33,846 nt of DNA from Paracoccaceae bacterium (GTDB lineage Bacteria > Pseudomonadota > Alphaproteobacteria > Rhodobacterales > Rhodobacteraceae): positions 1-33,846 of the forward strand of contig WTIQ01000240.1 of assembly GCA_011525185.1 (NCBI GenBank), written 5' to 3'. Positions 31,698 to 33,846 of the stretch are shown here, one piece after another. The notes under the pieces were generated by a model. The model ran no database searches and had not been told where the DNA came from. It worked only from the letters and a program-made list of their open reading frames with translations. Each line of letters opens with the position of its first letter. The stretch's first letter is position 1. The position numbers and the translations under genes are program-made.

Positions 31698-32984
31698 TCA
31701 CTCTCCCGGAATAAGGCCAGCTGACAGTGGCCGGGTTGAAATTATACGTAAAGCAAGCAGGGCAGAGGCGAGGAAAATACCAGCCTCAATAAGAAAAACA
31801 GTGCCAAACGCAGTAATATCTGAAGCGGATAAAGCGCGCATAAGATCAACAAGGGCAGCACCGCACAGCCCGCCAAATCCTGCGGCTAAAGCCTGAGCTG
31901 CACCCCAAATGCCGACCCGCGTGCCCTCGCGGTCTTTGCGTCCTTCTCCTGCAAGGGACATCATTGAACCGATAGCGCCGACAGCGAACATCCCGTTAAA
32001 AAATCCAAGACCAACAACCGCGAATGTCAGATGTTGTGCCTGTCCGTCGATCCCCAGAAACGCAATAATCACAAGGCTGAGCGCAGATCCAAGGCAACCC
32101 GCAGTCACCCAAGATTTAAGGTGCCCGATGCTCAGACCCGTACAGAGCACCCCAACGGCCACCATGCCAAAGAATACGCCGCCATTTTGTGCGCCAGAGA
32201 GCGAAGTTGATTGGCCAGGGGAAAACCCAAAGACCAGACCTGCATAGGGCTCAAGAATAAGCTCTTGCATGAAATAGGCGGTCATTGACAGAAAGACGAA
32301 GATCGAAAAATGCCGCGCCTTGGGTTCGGACCAGATCTCAGCAATGCCTTCGGCAAAGGACATGTCTTCGCTTTTCTGCGCGCGATTATCGCTGTTTCTT
32401 TCTATGCCCCAAATGGCTAGGCTTGTTGCTGCGACTGCGAGTGCGCCAACAGAGCTGACGATTTTTATCATGAGCTTGTGAGAGTAGGGGTCAAGTAAGG
32501 CCCCAACAATGCCAGCCGTGATGGCAATACCCGCAATCATCATCAGCCATGTTATCGTCGCGGCTGCGGCGCGTCGGCGGGGTGCTGTTTGCGTTGCGAG
32601 GAGCGCCAAGAGCGATGTGCCGCTCGCCCCGACGCCTAGGCCGATGATCGCATAAGCGAGAACTGAAATGATCATGCCGAGCGAGAAATAGGTATCAAAA
32701 ATGGGAATAGCCATGGCGGCCATAGAGGCGCCAAGCGCCAAGATCATCATACCAAAAATAACCCAAGGTGTCCGTCGACCACCTCGGTCAGAGCGAAAGC
32801 CCCAGTTTGGTCGCGTGATTTGAATGCCGTAGTGTAAGGCCACCAAAAAACCTGGCAAAACGGCGGGCAGGGCAAGCTCGACAATCATTAATCTATTCAA
32901 AGTAGAGGTTGTCAGAACCACAATTGAGCCCAGTGCCATTTGAATGACGCCCAAACGCACGATGGATACCCAACTGAGAGTCAT
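31698..32984 (-). CDS. PucC/LhaA-family transporter (ORF428 / Bch2-like)
   Basis: This is an integral membrane protein of the PucC family in the major facilitator superfamily. Relatives (PucC, LhaA, ORF428/Bch2) are needed for light-harvesting complex assembly and may move or deliver bacteriochlorophyll. The product from ATG 32984 has 428 residues, the same size as R. capsulatus ORF428 between bchG and bchP. About 12 hydrophobic segments are visible (for example MALGSIVVLTTSTLNRLMIV, VIFGMMILALGASMAAMAIP). The family motif HYGIQITRPNWGFRSDRGGR follows helix 2. The ATG overlaps the bchG stop as ATGA; a longer start at 33020 would intrude into bchG. The exact transported substrate is not established. 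Confidence 0.9.
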   Translation of the reverse strand: MTLSWVSIVRLGVIQMALGSIVVLTTSTLNRLMIVELALPAVLPGFLVALHYGIQITRPNWGFRSDRGGRRTPWVIFGMMILALGASMAAMAIPIFDTYFSLGMIISVLAYAIIGLGVGASGTSLLALLATQTAPRRRAAAATITWLMMIAGIAITAGIVGALLDPYSHKLMIKIVSSVGALAVAATSLAIWGIERNSDNRAQKSEDMSFAEGIAEIWSEPKARHFSIFVFLSMTAYFMQELILEPYAGLVFGFSPGQSTSLSGAQNGGVFFGMVAVGVLCTGLSIGHLKSWVTAGCLGSALSLVIIAFLGIDGQAQHLTFAVVGLGFFNGMFAVGAIGSMMSLAGEGRKDREGTRVGIWGAAQALAAGFGGLCGAALVDLMRALSASDITAFGTVFLIEAGIFLASALLALRIISTRPLSAGLIPGE

Positions 32985-33846
32985 AAGGCCACCTCCATCC
33001 CTCTGAGAGCAAAGGCGCAAACCATCATGCCACTGACATACATTAAAACGCCCGTTGCATTATACCAAGGAGCTTTCCCTTTCGGATCGCGCATCATGAT
33101 GCTCATCGCCCAGACTTGACCGAGCAGCAGAAGCGAGATTGCGATACCGTATATGGAGGGTCCAATCCAAAGGTAAAGGCCGAAGATCACGATAAATTGC
33201 GGCAATGCCATTGTCACGCATGCCACCATCGCTGCCGTTTGCGGACCAAGCACGACGGGAAGCGATTTAACACCTGTTTCTCGATCGCCCTTTAGCGCTT
33301 TAAAATCATTAAGCGTCATGATGCCATGTGCGCCAAGCGCATAAAGGGCAGCTATGATAATAATTTTAGGATCGGGAAGAGCTGCGGAGATAACAGCTGC
33401 ACCCGTAAACCAAGGAAGCCCTTCGTAACAGAGCGCAACCAGACCAGGTCCCCAAATTCCAGATTTCTTCATGCGGAGGGGTTCTGCTGAATAGGCCCAA
33501 GCTGCGGCAACACCCAAAACCGTAGCAACAAACCCCCATGTGCCCAAAAAGGAGCCGACATAGAGAGAAAGCGCTGTCATCGCCAAGGCCACGTAGAGCC
33601 CTGATTTTCCCGGCATGCGACCAGAGGGAATGGGCCGTTCTGGCTGATTGATGGCGTCCACGTGTCGGTCACACCAATCATTGGCGGCCTGACTCATGCC
33701 ACAGACAATGGGGCCAGCTAGAATAATTCCCAAAAGGACCAGCCAAAACTGAGCATCAAACCCAACCCCAGCGGACACGGCCCCGCAGGCATAGGCCCAC
33801 ATTGGAGGGAACCACGTAATTGGTTTGATCAATTCTAGTGCTGCAC
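32981..33846 (-). CDS. bchG: Bacteriochlorophyll synthase BchG (N-terminus cut by window edge)
   Basis: BchG is a UbiA-family membrane prenyltransferase that esterifies bacteriochlorophyllide a with geranylgeranyl or phytyl diphosphate. The visible part has LIKPITWFPPMWAYACGA and the first Asp-rich motif AANDWCDRHVDAINQPERPI, with the N-D-x-x-D-x-x-x-D arrangement. The second motif, LNDFKALKGDRETGVKSLPV, and eight or nine membrane segments follow. An internal TTG at 33832 could serve as a start. However, the frame is open through the edge (A-A-L-E-L upstream of IKPITW, as in homologues that have about 15-25 more residues), so the true start lies outside the window. It heads the bchG, PucC-like, bchP, idi series. 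Confidence 0.95.
   Translation of the reverse strand, partial: AALELIKPITWFPPMWAYACGAVSAGVGFDAQFWLVLLGIILAGPIVCGMSQAANDWCDRHVDAINQPERPIPSGRMPGKSGLYVALAMTALSLYVGSFLGTWGFVATVLGVAAAWAYSAEPLRMKKSGIWGPGLVALCYEGLPWFTGAAVISAALPDPKIIIIAALYALGAHGIMTLNDFKALKGDRETGVKSLPVVLGPQTAAMVACVTMALPQFIVIFGLYLWIGPSIYGIAISLLLLGQVWAMSIMMRDPKGKAPWYNATGVLMYVSGMMVCAFALRGMEVAL

Noticed and set aside
1..33846. CRISPR array, insertion sequence, prophage, toxin-antitoxin or defence island
   Set aside because: No repeat-spacer arrays, transposase or integrase genes, or terminal inverted repeats were seen. Almost all genes are conserved core functions in known order.

Overview
The window looks like a chromosomal core region of a marine alphaproteobacterium of the order Rhodobacterales, probably an aerobic anoxygenic phototroph of the Roseobacter group. 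Three things point there. The bacteriochlorophyll order bchG, ORF428-type PucC-like gene, bchP, idi at the right end matches the Rhodobacter photosynthesis cluster. The block maf-aroE-coaE-dnaQ / secB-fxsA-timA-mltA-smr sits next to hemJ-rho-mnmE-mnmG-rsmG-parA-parB, as in Rhodobacterales. A coxSLM molybdenum hydroxylase operon is present. The RCA/Planktomarina lineage is a plausible guess, since it combines cox and photosynthesis genes, but this is inference.

Layout. 1-2.6 kb (minus): lysine/peptidoglycan operon dapD, a 115-aa unknown, a HAD phosphatase, and dapE, which runs off the left edge. 2.7-6.5 kb (minus): coxS-coxL-coxM with a clear intrinsic terminator; CoxL is form II (AYRGAGR), so CO oxidation is not assured. 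6.7-9.0 kb (minus): timA, mltA and an Smr-domain gene, joined by 4-base overlaps. 9.1-10.1 kb (plus): fxsA, broken by an in-frame amber codon, then secB. 10.2-12.9 kb (minus): maf, aroE, coaE, dnaQ. 12.87-13.25 kb: an AT-rich, non-coding 374-bp segment with two perfect and several near-perfect DnaA boxes, the probable chromosomal origin oriC. 13.2-20.6 kb (plus): hemJ, rho, mnmE, mnmG, rsmG, parA, parB, with two perfect parS sites at the 5' ends of mnmG and rsmG. 20.6-23.1 kb (minus): rph, rdgB, hemW. 23.2-24.9 kb (plus): hrcA, grpE. 24.9-27.5 kb (minus): mutS. 27.6-28.5 kb (plus): a ribokinase-like gene split by a one-base frameshift. 28.5-29.1 kb (minus): an exported msrA. 29.2-30.0 kb (plus): a sulfotransferase-like gene. 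30.0-33.8 kb (minus): bchG, a PucC-like transporter, bchP, idi, with bchG cut by the right edge.

How it works together. The centre is a replication and segregation hub. Genes diverge from the putative oriC (maf operon leftward, hemJ-rho-mnmEG-rsmG-parAB rightward), so they are co-directional with the forks. ParA and ParB would act on parS sites 3 to 5 kb from the origin. The bch genes attach a polyprenyl tail to bacteriochlorophyllide (BchG), reduce geranylgeranyl to phytyl (BchP) and supply isoprenoid precursor (Idi).

I see no tRNA, rRNA, CRISPR array, insertion sequence or prophage. The window is mostly conserved core genes. The points most worth following are the oriC/parS architecture and the two interrupted genes.
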